Below, one piece after another: positions 56,108-64,000 of a stretch of 64,000 nt of DNA. Below the pieces are notes generated by a model. That model did not search any database, was not told the origin of the DNA, and saw only the letters and a list, made by a program, of their open reading frames with translations. This DNA comes from Microterricola pindariensis (GTDB lineage: Bacteria; Actinomycetota; Actinomycetes; Actinomycetales; Microbacteriaceae): NCBI RefSeq assembly GCF_002936985.1, contig NZ_MPZN01000001.1, positions 1 to 64,000 on the forward strand, given 5' to 3'. Numbering within the stretch: the stretch's first letter is position 1; each line of letters opens with the position of its first letter. The position numbers and the translations under genes are program-made.

Positions 56108-56454
56108 TTGTAGGCCTCTCTGATGAGCGAGAGCAGCGCGCTCTCCGAAACGTTGCGCAGCTTGGCCTCGTCGACCAGGTCGTGGATCGCGCCGGCCAGA
56201 GCGGCGTGCTGCCCGATCCGCCCGGCGACGATGGCGCCGCGGCCCGGCCGCATGTCGAGCAGGCCCTCCTCGCGCAGGATCTGGTAGGCGCGCAGCACCG
56301 TGTGCACGTTGATGTCGAGGGCGCCGGCGAGCTCCCGGGCGGGCAGCAGCCGCTCCCCCACGGTGAGCCGCCCGTCGATGACCGAGGCACGGATGCCGGC
56401 CGCCAGCTGTTCGAACAGCGGCGTGGAGAGGGTGGGATCGATGCGGATGAGCAC
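56104..56454 (-). CDS. GntR/YtrA-type transcriptional regulator
   Basis: A 116-residue repressor consisting of a GntR winged helix (PLFEQLAAGIRASVIDGRLTVGERLLPARELAGALDINVHTVLRAYQILREEGLLDM) and a short helical tail for dimerisation, as in the YtrA subfamily. Start is GTG 56454, six bases after TAGGAT (minus reading of 56461-56466), a leaderless-type start. An inverted repeat over the promoter suggests autorepression. It probably controls the DUF1648 gene it is coupled to. Confidence 0.93.
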   Translation of the reverse strand: MLIRIDPTLSTPLFEQLAAGIRASVIDGRLTVGERLLPARELAGALDINVHTVLRAYQILREEGLLDMRPGRGAIVAGRIGQHAALAGAIHDLVDEAKLRNVSESALLSLIREAYK

Positions 56455-56460
56455 ACCTCG

Positions 56461-56489
56461 ATCCTATTGTTCTAGCTGGACTATAACAA
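56461..56489 (-). promoter_or_regulatory. GntR operon promoter with overlapping inverted repeat
   Basis: The -10 is TAGGAT (56461-56466, minus). Next to it, TTGTTATAG and CTAGAACAA (minus reading of 56481-56489 and 56467-56475) form an inverted repeat with a five-base spacer and one mismatch. This is the size and place expected of a GntR/YtrA operator. Confidence 0.6.
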
Positions 56490-56577
56490 GTGGCGTGCCG
56501 AGTGCGTTTCCCGATGCCATGATTGTGACGCGGTCGCCCCACGGCGGGCGCACTCCCCCTCCCCAGCAAGGATCTCG

Positions 56578-58251
56578 ATGCCCGCCCTGCCCTCCCGCGC
56601 CGCCCGGCGCGCACTGCTGCCGCTGGCAGCCTCCGCCGTCCTCCTGCTCGCCGCGTGCAGCGCCGCCACCGGGGACGCCACCGGCACCACCGGCACCGCG
56701 GCATCCGGAACGCCCGTGAGCGGCGGCACCCTCGTCTACGCCAGCGGCGACGCCGAGCCCGACTGCCTCGACCCGCACGTCGGCGGCAACTACCCGCAGG
56801 CCCTCATCGCCGGGCAGTACCTGGAGTCGCTCGTGTCGATCGACGACAACGGCCGGATCATCCCGTGGCTCGCCGACAGCTGGGAGATGGCAGAGGACGG
56901 CCTCACGTGGGAGTTCACGCTGCGCGACGACGTGCGCTTCAGCGACGGCACCCCGCTGACCGCCGCCGACGTGAAGGCCACCGTCGAGCACGTCCAGGAC
57001 CCGGCCACCGGCTCCTCCACCGGCTACCTCGCGCTCGGCAAGGTGGCCGGCGTCGAGGCGGTGAGCGACACGGTGGCCCGCTTCACCATGACCGCCCCGG
57101 ACAGCGCGCTGCTCGAGTCGCTCAGCCAGCCGTGGCTCGCCATCGAGTCGGCCGCCGGCATCGCCCGCGGCCTCGACGAGAACTGCCAGGCGCCGATCGG
57201 CACCGGCCCGTTCGCCGTCGACGGCTGGGTCAAGCAGGACCACGTCGCGCTGGTGCGGAACGACAACTACAGCTCGCCGCCCGCCGACGCCGCCCACGAG
57301 GGCCCCGCCTACCTGGAGGCGATCGACTGGCGCTTCCTGCCGGACTCCGCCTCCCGCTACGCGGCGCTGCAGGCCGGCCAGGTGCAGGTCATCGACAACG
57401 CCCAGCCGGACACGCTGGCCGCCGCCGCATCCGCCGGCACCTTCACCGAGATCGACGCGCCCCGGCCGGGCGCCTCGAACCGGCTCGAGCTGAACTCCGG
57501 CCAGGCTCCCTTCGACGACGCCCTCGTGCGCGAGGCCTTCATCCGCGCCGTCGACGTCAACGACGGCATCGACTCCCTCTTCTTCGGCACCGCCGAGCGC
57601 TCCTATTCGGCGCTCTCCAGCGTCGAGCCGCTCGGCTACTCCGACGAGTCGTTGTTCGGCACCGACCTGAAGAAGGCCAACGCGCTGCTCGATGAGGCCG
57701 GATGGTCCGAGAAGGATGCCAACGGCATCCGCGTCAAGGACGGCCAGCGCCTGAGCCTCGCCTTCCCCGTCAGCACCAACCAGTCGATCCCGGCCGAGCA
57801 GTCGTTGTTCGAGCAGGTGCAGGCGACGGCGGCCGAGGCCGGCTTCGAGGTCGTCATCACCCCGCTCGACCTCTCCAGCTGGTACGGCGCCCTGTTCACC
57901 AACGACTACGACGTGGTCAGCGCGCCGTACACGAAGGTCGGCCCGGACGTGCTGCGGATCCTCTACCACTCGGACAGCATCACCCCGGCGCCGAGCGGCT
58001 ACTTCGCCAACCTGGCCCAGCTGAGCGACCCGGAGCTCGACAGCCTCCTCGCCCAGGCGGCGAGCAGCCTGGACGCCGACGAGCGGCAGACCCTCTACAC
58101 CGCGGCGCAGAAGCGGATCCTCGGCAGCTTCACGGTGCTGCCGCTCTACGACCAGCAGAACCACTTCCTGCTCTCCCCCACCCTGCACGGCGCGCGCGCC
58201 ATCGGCACCGTGTCCACCCCGAGCTTCTATGACGCCTGGCTCAGCGAGTAG
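56578..58251 (+). CDS. ABC transporter substrate-binding lipoprotein (SBP_bac_5)
   Basis: A 557-residue lipoprotein. Lipobox LLAAC gives Cys27; a Thr/Gly/Ala-rich linker follows, then the cluster C binding-protein fold with GGTLVYASGDAEPDCLDPH, DGLTWEFTLRDDVRFSDGTPLTAADV and RPGASNRLELN. The family binds peptides, nickel or other small ligands outside the membrane. AAGGA precedes ATG 56578. It leads a four-gene importer operon. Confidence 0.95.
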   Translation: MPALPSRAARRALLPLAASAVLLLAACSAATGDATGTTGTAASGTPVSGGTLVYASGDAEPDCLDPHVGGNYPQALIAGQYLESLVSIDDNGRIIPWLADSWEMAEDGLTWEFTLRDDVRFSDGTPLTAADVKATVEHVQDPATGSSTGYLALGKVAGVEAVSDTVARFTMTAPDSALLESLSQPWLAIESAAGIARGLDENCQAPIGTGPFAVDGWVKQDHVALVRNDNYSSPPADAAHEGPAYLEAIDWRFLPDSASRYAALQAGQVQVIDNAQPDTLAAAASAGTFTEIDAPRPGASNRLELNSGQAPFDDALVREAFIRAVDVNDGIDSLFFGTAERSYSALSSVEPLGYSDESLFGTDLKKANALLDEAGWSEKDANGIRVKDGQRLSLAFPVSTNQSIPAEQSLFEQVQATAAEAGFEVVITPLDLSSWYGALFTNDYDVVSAPYTKVGPDVLRILYHSDSITPAPSGYFANLAQLSDPELDSLLAQAASSLDADERQTLYTAAQKRILGSFTVLPLYDQQNHFLLSPTLHGARAIGTVSTPSFYDAWLSE

Positions 58252-59173
58252 GGTCGCCGCCCGCGTCGCCGGCGCCGTCTTCGTGCTCTGGGCCGTCGCG
58301 ACGATCACCTTCTTCGCGCTGCGGCTGATCCCCGGCGACCCGGCGCTGGCGGTGCTCGGCGGGCCGGGCTCGCAGGCCTCGCCGGAGGCGCTGGAGCAGG
58401 TGCGGCAGCAGTACGGCCTGGACCAGCCGCTCGCCGTGCAGTACGCGGCGATGCTCGGCCGACTGCTCTCCGGCGACCTCGGCCAGTCCTACGCCCTCAA
58501 GGTGCCCGTCGCCGACCTGCTCGGCGCGCAGCTGCCCGGAACGGTGTTGCTGGCGCTGGCGGCCCTCGCGGTGGCCTGGCTGCTCGCCCTGGCGCTCGCG
58601 CTCGTCTCGACGGGGGCGGGCCGCGTGGCGGCGTCCCTCGCCAGCAGCATCGAGCTCACCAGCGCCGCCCTGCCGCACTTCTGGCTGGCGACGGCGCTGA
58701 TCGCGCTGTTCAGCACGGCCCTCGGCTGGTTCCCGCCGGTGTCCACCGGCGATCTCGGCGGCCTGGTGCTGCCCGTGCTCACGCTCGCCGTGCCGCTGGC
58801 CGGCTTCCTGGCCGCCGTGATGCGGGAGGGCATGTTGGACGCCCTCGCCCAGCCGTTCGCGCTCTCGGCCCGCGCCCGCGGCGAGAGTGCCATCGGCGTC
58901 AGCCTGCGGCACACCATCCGGCACGCCGCGATCCCCGCCGTCGCCCTCTCCGGCTGGGCGCTCGGCACCCTGCTCTCCGGCGCGGTGGTCGTCGAGACGA
59001 TCTTCGCCCGACCCGGGCTCGGTCGCACCCTGCTGCAGGCCGTCACCGCCCGCGATGTGCCCGTCGTCACCGGCGTCGTCCTCGTCGTGGCGGTTGTCTA
59101 CGTGCTCATGACGCTGCTGAGCGACCTCGTCTCCGCCCTCGTCGACCCGCGCAGGCAGGCGGTGGCGGCATGA
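58229..59173 (+). CDS. ABC importer permease (DppB type)
   Basis: A 314-residue permease with six helices. The N-terminal FFALRLIPGDPALAVLGG is typical of DppB; the coupling loop is near SARARGESAIGVSLRHTIRHAAIPAV. ATG 58229 starts 23 bases inside the upstream gene; no better start is in view. Part of the dipeptide-type importer. Confidence 0.93.
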   Translation: MTPGSASRVAARVAGAVFVLWAVATITFFALRLIPGDPALAVLGGPGSQASPEALEQVRQQYGLDQPLAVQYAAMLGRLLSGDLGQSYALKVPVADLLGAQLPGTVLLALAALAVAWLLALALALVSTGAGRVAASLASSIELTSAALPHFWLATALIALFSTALGWFPPVSTGDLGGLVLPVLTLAVPLAGFLAAVMREGMLDALAQPFALSARARGESAIGVSLRHTIRHAAIPAVALSGWALGTLLSGAVVVETIFARPGLGRTLLQAVTARDVPVVTGVVLVVAVVYVLMTLLSDLVSALVDPRRQAVAA

Positions 59174-60033
59174 GCGAGCTCGAGCTCCGCACGGTCGCCG
59201 TTGGCGCCCGGCCGCGCGTCGCCACCGTGCGCATCGGAACAGTGCTGGCGGTGGCGTTCGCGCTGTACCTGCTGCTGGCCTGTCTCGTCCCGGATGCCGT
59301 GGCGCCGCAGGACCCGAACCAGATCGCCCCGCGCGACGCCTTCTCCCCGCCGTCGCCCGCGCACTGGTTCGGCACCGACGAGTCCGGGCGCGACGTGTAC
59401 AGCCGCGTCGTCTTCGGCACCGCGAACTCGCTGCTGATCGGCGTGGCGGCGACCGCCAGCGGGCTGACGCTCGGCCTGGCCCTCGCCGTGCTCGCCGCGT
59501 TCGGCGGCCGCGTGTTCGACTTCACCGTGAACCGCACGATCGAGGTGCTGTTCGCGTTCCCCGGGCTGCTGCTCGCCCTGCTCGTGATCGTCATCGCCGG
59601 GCCGGGGCCGGTCACCGCCACCCTCGCAGTCGGCCTCTCGACGGCGCCCGGCTACGCGCGGATCCTGCGCGGCCAGCTGCTCGCGGTCCGCCGTTCCGGC
59701 TACGTCGAGGCGGCCAGGGTGCTCGGCCACCGGCCGCGACGGATCCTCGGCAGGCACATCCTGCCGAACGCGCTCGCGCCACTGCTCGTGCTGGCCACCC
59801 TCGGCATCGGCCAGGCCATCGTCTGGGCGTCCGCGCTGAGCTTCCTCGGGCTCGGCGCCCTGCCGCCGACCGCGGAGTGGGGCGCGATGCTCTCCGCCGG
59901 GCGCCCCTACCTGGCCACGGCCTGGTGGCTGACGGTGTTCCCCGGGCTGATGATCGTGCTGACCGCCGTGGCCAGCACCGTGCTGGGCCGGGCACTGACC
60001 CGCGTCCGCGCCAGGGAAGGTGCAACACAGTGA
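59170..60033 (+). CDS. ABC importer permease (DppC type)
   Basis: A 287-residue permease with six helices. HWFGTDESGRDVYSRVVFG is the DppC signature, and the coupling helix is in SGYVEAARVLGHRPRRILGRHILPNALAPL. It overlaps dppB-type gene by ATGA and the ATPase gene by GTGA. Partner of the preceding permease in the membrane. Confidence 0.94.
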   Translation: MSELELRTVAVGARPRVATVRIGTVLAVAFALYLLLACLVPDAVAPQDPNQIAPRDAFSPPSPAHWFGTDESGRDVYSRVVFGTANSLLIGVAATASGLTLGLALAVLAAFGGRVFDFTVNRTIEVLFAFPGLLLALLVIVIAGPGPVTATLAVGLSTAPGYARILRGQLLAVRRSGYVEAARVLGHRPRRILGRHILPNALAPLLVLATLGIGQAIVWASALSFLGLGALPPTAEWGAMLSAGRPYLATAWWLTVFPGLMIVLTAVASTVLGRALTRVRAREGATQ

Positions 60034-61592
60034 ATGAGCTTCTCGATGTGGCCGGGCTGAGCGTGCGCTTCGGCGCCGAGACCGTCGTGCAGGGCGTCGA
60101 CCTGGCGCTGCGCCCCGGCGAGTGCGTGGCCATCGTCGGCGAGTCGGGCTCGGGCAAGAGCGTCACCGCGCGGGCCCTGCTCGGCCTGGCCGGCGCGCGC
60201 GCCGAGGTGCGGGCGGACCGACTCGTCGTGGCCGGGCGGGACCTCCGGCGGGCCACGGAGCGCCAGTGGCGCGCCATCCGCGGCACCGAGGTCGGGCTCA
60301 TCCTGCAGGACGCCCTCGTCTCGCTCGACCCGCTGCGGCCGATCGGGCGCGAGATCGGCGACGCCATCCGACTGCACGAGCGCGGCGGCGCCGGCGCGGT
60401 GCAGGCTCGGGTGCGCGCGCTGCTGGAGCGGGTGGCCATGCCGGACCCGGATGCCGCCATGCGCCGCCGCTCCGGCGAGCTGAGCGGCGGACTCCGCCAG
60501 CGGGCCCTCATCGCCGCCGCCCTCGCCCTGAACCCGCCCATCGTCATCGCCGACGAGCCGACCACCGCGCTCGACGTCAGCGTGCAGGCCCGCATCCTCG
60601 AGCTGCTGGCCGAGATCACCGCCCAGGGCACCGCGCTGCTCCTGATCAGCCACGACCTCGCCGTCGTCAGCGCCCTCGCCGACCGCGTGCTCGTCATGCG
60701 GGGCGGGAGGGTCATCGAGCAGGGCAGCACCGCCGAGGTGCTCGGCGCCCCGCAGGAGGAGTACACGAAGCGCCTCATCGCCGCCGTGCCCGACCACGCG
60801 CCCCGCGCGGCCCAGCCGGGGCGGCCGGCGCACCCGGCGCGGCCCGCCGTGCTGGCGGTCGAGGGCGTCTCCCGCTCCTTCGCCAGGGACGGCGGTCGGG
60901 TGCAGGCCGTGGACGGCGTCTCGCTGGAGCTCGGCCGCGGCGAGACGCTCGGCCTGGTCGGCGAGTCCGGCTCCGGCAAGAGCACGCTGGCCCGCATCCT
61001 GCTCGGGCTGGAGACCCCGGATGCCGGCACGGTGCGCCTGGACGGCGAGGACTGGGCGCCGCTGCCCGAACGGGGCCGCCGGGCGCGCCGGCACCGGATC
61101 GGCGCCATCTACCAGGACAGCCTGAGCTCCTTCGACCCGCGCTGGAGCGTCGGGCGCATCCTCCGGGACGCCTCCCGCGGCGCGGGCGTGCCGGAGCTGC
61201 TCGGCCAGGTCGGGTTGGCGCCGGAGCTGGCGGCGCGGCATCCGCTCACCCTCTCCGGCGGGCAGCGCCAACGCGTCTCGATTGCCAGGGCGCTGGCCGC
61301 CGAGCCCGAGATCCTGATCTGCGACGAGCCCGTCTCGGCCCTCGACGTCACCGTGCAGGCGCAGATCCTCGAGCTGCTCGGGCGGCTGCAGCGCGAGCGC
61401 GGCCTGAGCATGCTGTTCATCTCGCACGACCTGGGCGTGATCAGGCAGCTGAGCGACCGGGTCGCCGTCATGCAGGCCGGGCGGGTCGTGGAGCAGGGCG
61501 AGGCCGCAGCGCTGTTCGCCCGGCCCGGGCACGCGTACACGGCGCAGCTGCTCGCCGATGCGCCGCGCCTTTCGGTCGGCCGCGTCCGGTAG
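60030..61592 (+). CDS. Fused dual ABC importer ATPase (DppD-DppF type)
   Basis: A 520-residue protein with two complete ATPases in one chain: Walker A GESGSGKSVT and GESGSGKSTL; signatures LSGGLRQRA and LSGGQRQRV; Walker B VIADEPTTALD and LICDEPVSALD. In many importers these are two genes. A Pro/Ala-rich linker near 255-275 joins them, and short oligopeptide-transporter C-terminal motifs follow each domain. Start GTG 60030 overlaps the upstream stop. It energises the import operon. Confidence 0.95.
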   Translation: MNELLDVAGLSVRFGAETVVQGVDLALRPGECVAIVGESGSGKSVTARALLGLAGARAEVRADRLVVAGRDLRRATERQWRAIRGTEVGLILQDALVSLDPLRPIGREIGDAIRLHERGGAGAVQARVRALLERVAMPDPDAAMRRRSGELSGGLRQRALIAAALALNPPIVIADEPTTALDVSVQARILELLAEITAQGTALLLISHDLAVVSALADRVLVMRGGRVIEQGSTAEVLGAPQEEYTKRLIAAVPDHAPRAAQPGRPAHPARPAVLAVEGVSRSFARDGGRVQAVDGVSLELGRGETLGLVGESGSGKSTLARILLGLETPDAGTVRLDGEDWAPLPERGRRARRHRIGAIYQDSLSSFDPRWSVGRILRDASRGAGVPELLGQVGLAPELAARHPLTLSGGQRQRVSIARALAAEPEILICDEPVSALDVTVQAQILELLGRLQRERGLSMLFISHDLGVIRQLSDRVAVMQAGRVVEQGEAAALFARPGHAYTAQLLADAPRLSVGRVR

Positions 61593-61659
61593 CCTTATTG
61601 AGCTGACTATCAGGCACCTCACCACCGACACGGTGCCGCCCACAACGAACCGGAGCCTC

Positions 61660-64000
61660 ATGACTACCCCCGATCGCGTTCCAGACAAGCCCGCACTCGA
61701 AGGGCTGGAAGCCAAATGGGGCCAGGTCTGGGAGACCGCTGGCACCTACCGCTTCGACCGTGCGAGCGCCACCCGCGAGTGCATGTACTCGATCGACACG
61801 CCGCCGCCGACGGCATCCGGTTCGCTGCACATCGGCCACGTCTTCTCCTACACGCACACCGACGTCGTCGCCCGCTTCCAGCGCATGCGCGGCAAGAGCG
61901 TGTTCTACCCGATGGGCTGGGACGACAACGGCCTGCCCACCGAGCGCCGCGTGCAGAACTACTACGGCGTCCGCTGCGACCCGACCCTGCCGTACACGGC
62001 CGACTTCGTTCCCCCCTTCGAGGGCGGCGACGGCAAGAGCACCAAGGCCGCCGACCAGCAGCCGATCAGCCGCCGCAACTTCATCGAGCTGTGCGAGCGC
62101 CTCACCGTCGAGGACGAGAAGCAGTTCGAGGCGCTCTGGCGCACCCTCGGCCTCTCGGTCGACTGGACGCAGAGCTACCGCACCATCGGCGACGAGGCCC
62201 TGTTCACCTCGCAGCTGGCCTTCATCCGCAACGTCGAGCGCGGCGAGGCCTACCAGGCCATGGCCCCGACGCTCTGGGATGTCACCTTCCGCACCGCCGT
62301 CGCGCAGGCCGAGCTGGAGGACCGCGACCAGCCGGCCGCCTACCACCGGGTCAGCTTCCACAAGCCCGATGGCGGCACGATTGAGATCGAGACGACCCGC
62401 CCCGAGCTGCTCGCGGCGTGTGTCGCCCTCGTCGCGCACCCGGATGACGAGCGCTACAAGCCGTTCTTCGGCAGCACCGTGACCACTCCGGTGTTCGGCG
62501 TCGAGGTGCCCGTGCTCGCGCACCACCTCGCCCAGCCGGACAAGGGCTCCGGCATCGCCATGATCTGCACCTTCGGCGACGTCACCGACGTGGTCTGGTG
62601 GCGCGAGCTGCAGCTGCCGAACCGCGCCATCATGGGCTTCGACGGCCGCATCATCGGCGAGGCGCCCGAGGCCATCACGAGCGAGGCCGGCCTCGCCGCC
62701 TACGCCCAGATCGCCGGCAAGACCGTGTTCTCGGCCAAGGCCGCCATGGTCGAGCTGCTCCGCGCGAGCGGCGAGATGATCGGCGAGCCGAAGAACATCC
62801 AGCACCCCGTCAAGTTCTTCGAGAAGGGCGACAAGCCCCTCGAGATCGTCTCCACCCGCCAGTGGTACATCGGCAACGGCGCGAAGGACGAGGCGCTCCG
62901 CGCGCGTCTGCTCGAGCACGGCGCCGAGCTGGAGTGGCACCCCGACTTCATGCGCGTGCGCTACGAGAACTGGGTCGGCGGCCTGACCGGCGACTGGCTG
63001 ATCTCCCGCCAGCGCTTCTTCGGCATCCCGATCCCCGTCTGGTACCCGCTGGACGCCGACGGCAACCCCGTCTTCGACGCGCCGATCATCGCCGGCCGCG
63101 AGATGCTGCCCGTCGACCCGTCCAGCGACACCGCCCCCGGCTACGAGGAGGCCCAGCGCGGCGTCCCGAACGGCTTCATCGGCGAGCTCGACGTCATGGA
63201 CACCTGGGCGACCTCCTCGCTCACCCCGCAGCTGGCCGGCGGCTGGGAGCGCGACCCGGAGCTGTTCAACCTGGTCTTCCCCTACTCGCTGCGCCCGCAG
63301 GGCCAGGACATCATCCGCACCTGGCTGTTCTCCTCCATGCTGCGCGCCGAGCTGGAGCACGGCGTCGCGCCGTGGAAGCACGCCAGCATCTCCGGCTTCA
63401 TCGTCGACCCCGACCGCAAGAAGATGTCCAAGTCCAAGGGCAACGTCGTCACCCCGGCCGACATCCTCGAGCAGCACGGCTCCGACGCGGTGCGCTACTG
63501 GGCCGCCTCCTCGCGCCTCGGCACCGACGCGGCCTTCGACCCGCAGAACCCGACCCAGATCAAGATCGGCCGCCGCCTCTCCATCAAGATCCTGAACGCG
63601 GCCAAGTTCATCCTGAGCTTCGAGCAGGGCGCGGACGCCGGCACGCTCGACACCGTGACGGAGCCGCTGGACCTCAGCATGCTCGCCTCGCTGCACACCG
63701 TGATCGACCAGGCGACCGCCGCGTTCGAGAACTACGACCACGCCCGCGCGCTGGAGCTCACCGAGAGCTTCTTCTGGACGTTCTGCGACGACTACCTCGA
63801 GCTGGTCAAGGAGCGCGCATACGCCGACGGCGCCGGACAGGCCTCGGCCACGACCGCGCTGCGCATCGCGCTGTCCGTTCTGCTGCGCATGTTCGCCCCC
63901 TTCGTGCCGTTCGCGACGGAGGAGGCGTGGTCCTGGTCCAACGAGGGCAGCGTGCACACCGCCAGCTGGCCCGTGTCCGTCCCGCTGCCCGATGCGGCGC
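61660..64000 (+). CDS. valS: Valine-tRNA ligase (3' end cut by window)
   Basis: The first 780 residues of a class I synthetase. HIGH is in SGSLHIGHVFSYTHTD, the editing domain has VTFRTAVAQAELEDRD and ETTRPELLAACVALVAHP, and KMSKS is in DPDRKKMSKSKGNVVTP. The anticodon-binding domain is entered (APFVPFATEEAWSW) but the C-terminal coiled coil is beyond the window. ATG 61660 follows GGAGCCTC. TAGCCT at 61590 and TATCAG near 61608 are possible -10 sites; no T-box is visible, unlike ileS. Confidence 0.97.
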   Translation, partial: MTTPDRVPDKPALEGLEAKWGQVWETAGTYRFDRASATRECMYSIDTPPPTASGSLHIGHVFSYTHTDVVARFQRMRGKSVFYPMGWDDNGLPTERRVQNYYGVRCDPTLPYTADFVPPFEGGDGKSTKAADQQPISRRNFIELCERLTVEDEKQFEALWRTLGLSVDWTQSYRTIGDEALFTSQLAFIRNVERGEAYQAMAPTLWDVTFRTAVAQAELEDRDQPAAYHRVSFHKPDGGTIEIETTRPELLAACVALVAHPDDERYKPFFGSTVTTPVFGVEVPVLAHHLAQPDKGSGIAMICTFGDVTDVVWWRELQLPNRAIMGFDGRIIGEAPEAITSEAGLAAYAQIAGKTVFSAKAAMVELLRASGEMIGEPKNIQHPVKFFEKGDKPLEIVSTRQWYIGNGAKDEALRARLLEHGAELEWHPDFMRVRYENWVGGLTGDWLISRQRFFGIPIPVWYPLDADGNPVFDAPIIAGREMLPVDPSSDTAPGYEEAQRGVPNGFIGELDVMDTWATSSLTPQLAGGWERDPELFNLVFPYSLRPQGQDIIRTWLFSSMLRAELEHGVAPWKHASISGFIVDPDRKKMSKSKGNVVTPADILEQHGSDAVRYWAASSRLGTDAAFDPQNPTQIKIGRRLSIKILNAAKFILSFEQGADAGTLDTVTEPLDLSMLASLHTVIDQATAAFENYDHARALELTESFFWTFCDDYLELVKERAYADGAGQASATTALRIALSVLLRMFAPFVPFATEEAWSWSNEGSVHTASWPVSVPLPDAA

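Noticed and set aside
61593-61659. T-box upstream of valS
   Set aside because: No GGTGGTACC-type element and too little space.
61468-63957. Open minus-strand frame of 829 codons
   Set aside because: Antisense to valS, which has HIGH, editing and KMSKS motifs on the plus strand.

Overview
The window is about 70% GC, densely packed, and carries actinobacterial gene neighbourhoods: rplU-rpmA-obgE-proB-proA-nadD-rsfS, ileS-folC-DUF4233-ndk, a DUF3099/SURF1 pair, a glgC-glgA divergon, an ileS T-box of the actinobacterial kind, and many ATG/GTG starts only 6-7 bases from a TANNNT -10 box (leaderless type). Gene content and the frequent GGATGCC word suggest a chromosome of the family Microbacteriaceae; genus is not resolvable by reading. 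There are no IS elements, prophage genes, CRISPR arrays or rRNA genes; this is mostly core chromosome with a few accessory inserts.

Layout. 1-7.0 kb: partial SpoU/TrmH RNA methyltransferase, Sir2 deacylase, histidine phosphatase, a glycosyltransferase/alpha-beta hydrolase pair, trehalose synthase, a DnaQ-like exonuclease and zinc-independent L31. 7.0-11.8 kb: an orphan ABC ATPase, the divergent glgA/glgC glycogen pair, serB and fabG. 11.9-20.7 kb: DUF3099, a tiny Cys/His protein and SURF1 in one operon, a PASTA class A penicillin-binding protein, an orphan LuxR regulator, nitroreductase, GNAT, ABC-F ATPase and an AlkZ-like glycosylase. 20.7-33.7 kb: FUSC and TMEM175-like membrane proteins, an endonuclease/exonuclease/phosphatase protein, YceI, a GH3 lipoprotein, MpaB-like oxygenase, a zinc-ribbon nuclease-like protein, a heterodimeric ABC exporter, an MFS exporter and a DUF305 lipoprotein.

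33.8-38.4 kb: three identical tRNA-Ala(GGC) genes, each with its own promoter and terminator; copies 1 and 2 bracket a 4.1-kb segment with a PI-PLC-like protein, an AI-2E family permease and a SulP transporter. 38.4-45.0 kb: the rsfS-nadD-proA-proB-obgE-rpmA-rplU cluster, transcribed leftward. 45.3-49.7 kb: DUF4031, RNase E/G with a long leader, VKOR and ndk. 49.7-55.0 kb: DUF4233, folC and ileS behind an isoleucine T-box. 55.1-61.6 kb: a self-regulated GntR/DUF1648 pair and a complete dipeptide-type ABC importer with fused ATPases. 61.7 kb to the end: valS, cut by the window edge.

The most useful observations beyond routine annotation are the recurrent leaderless-start architecture, the over-represented CGGATGCC word that appears to override codon choice, the tRNA repeat units bracketing a cargo segment, the zinc-ribbon/PD-(D/E)XK-like protein, the ileS T-box, and several palindromic candidate operators. 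I did not find a clear multi-gene system that looks entirely new.
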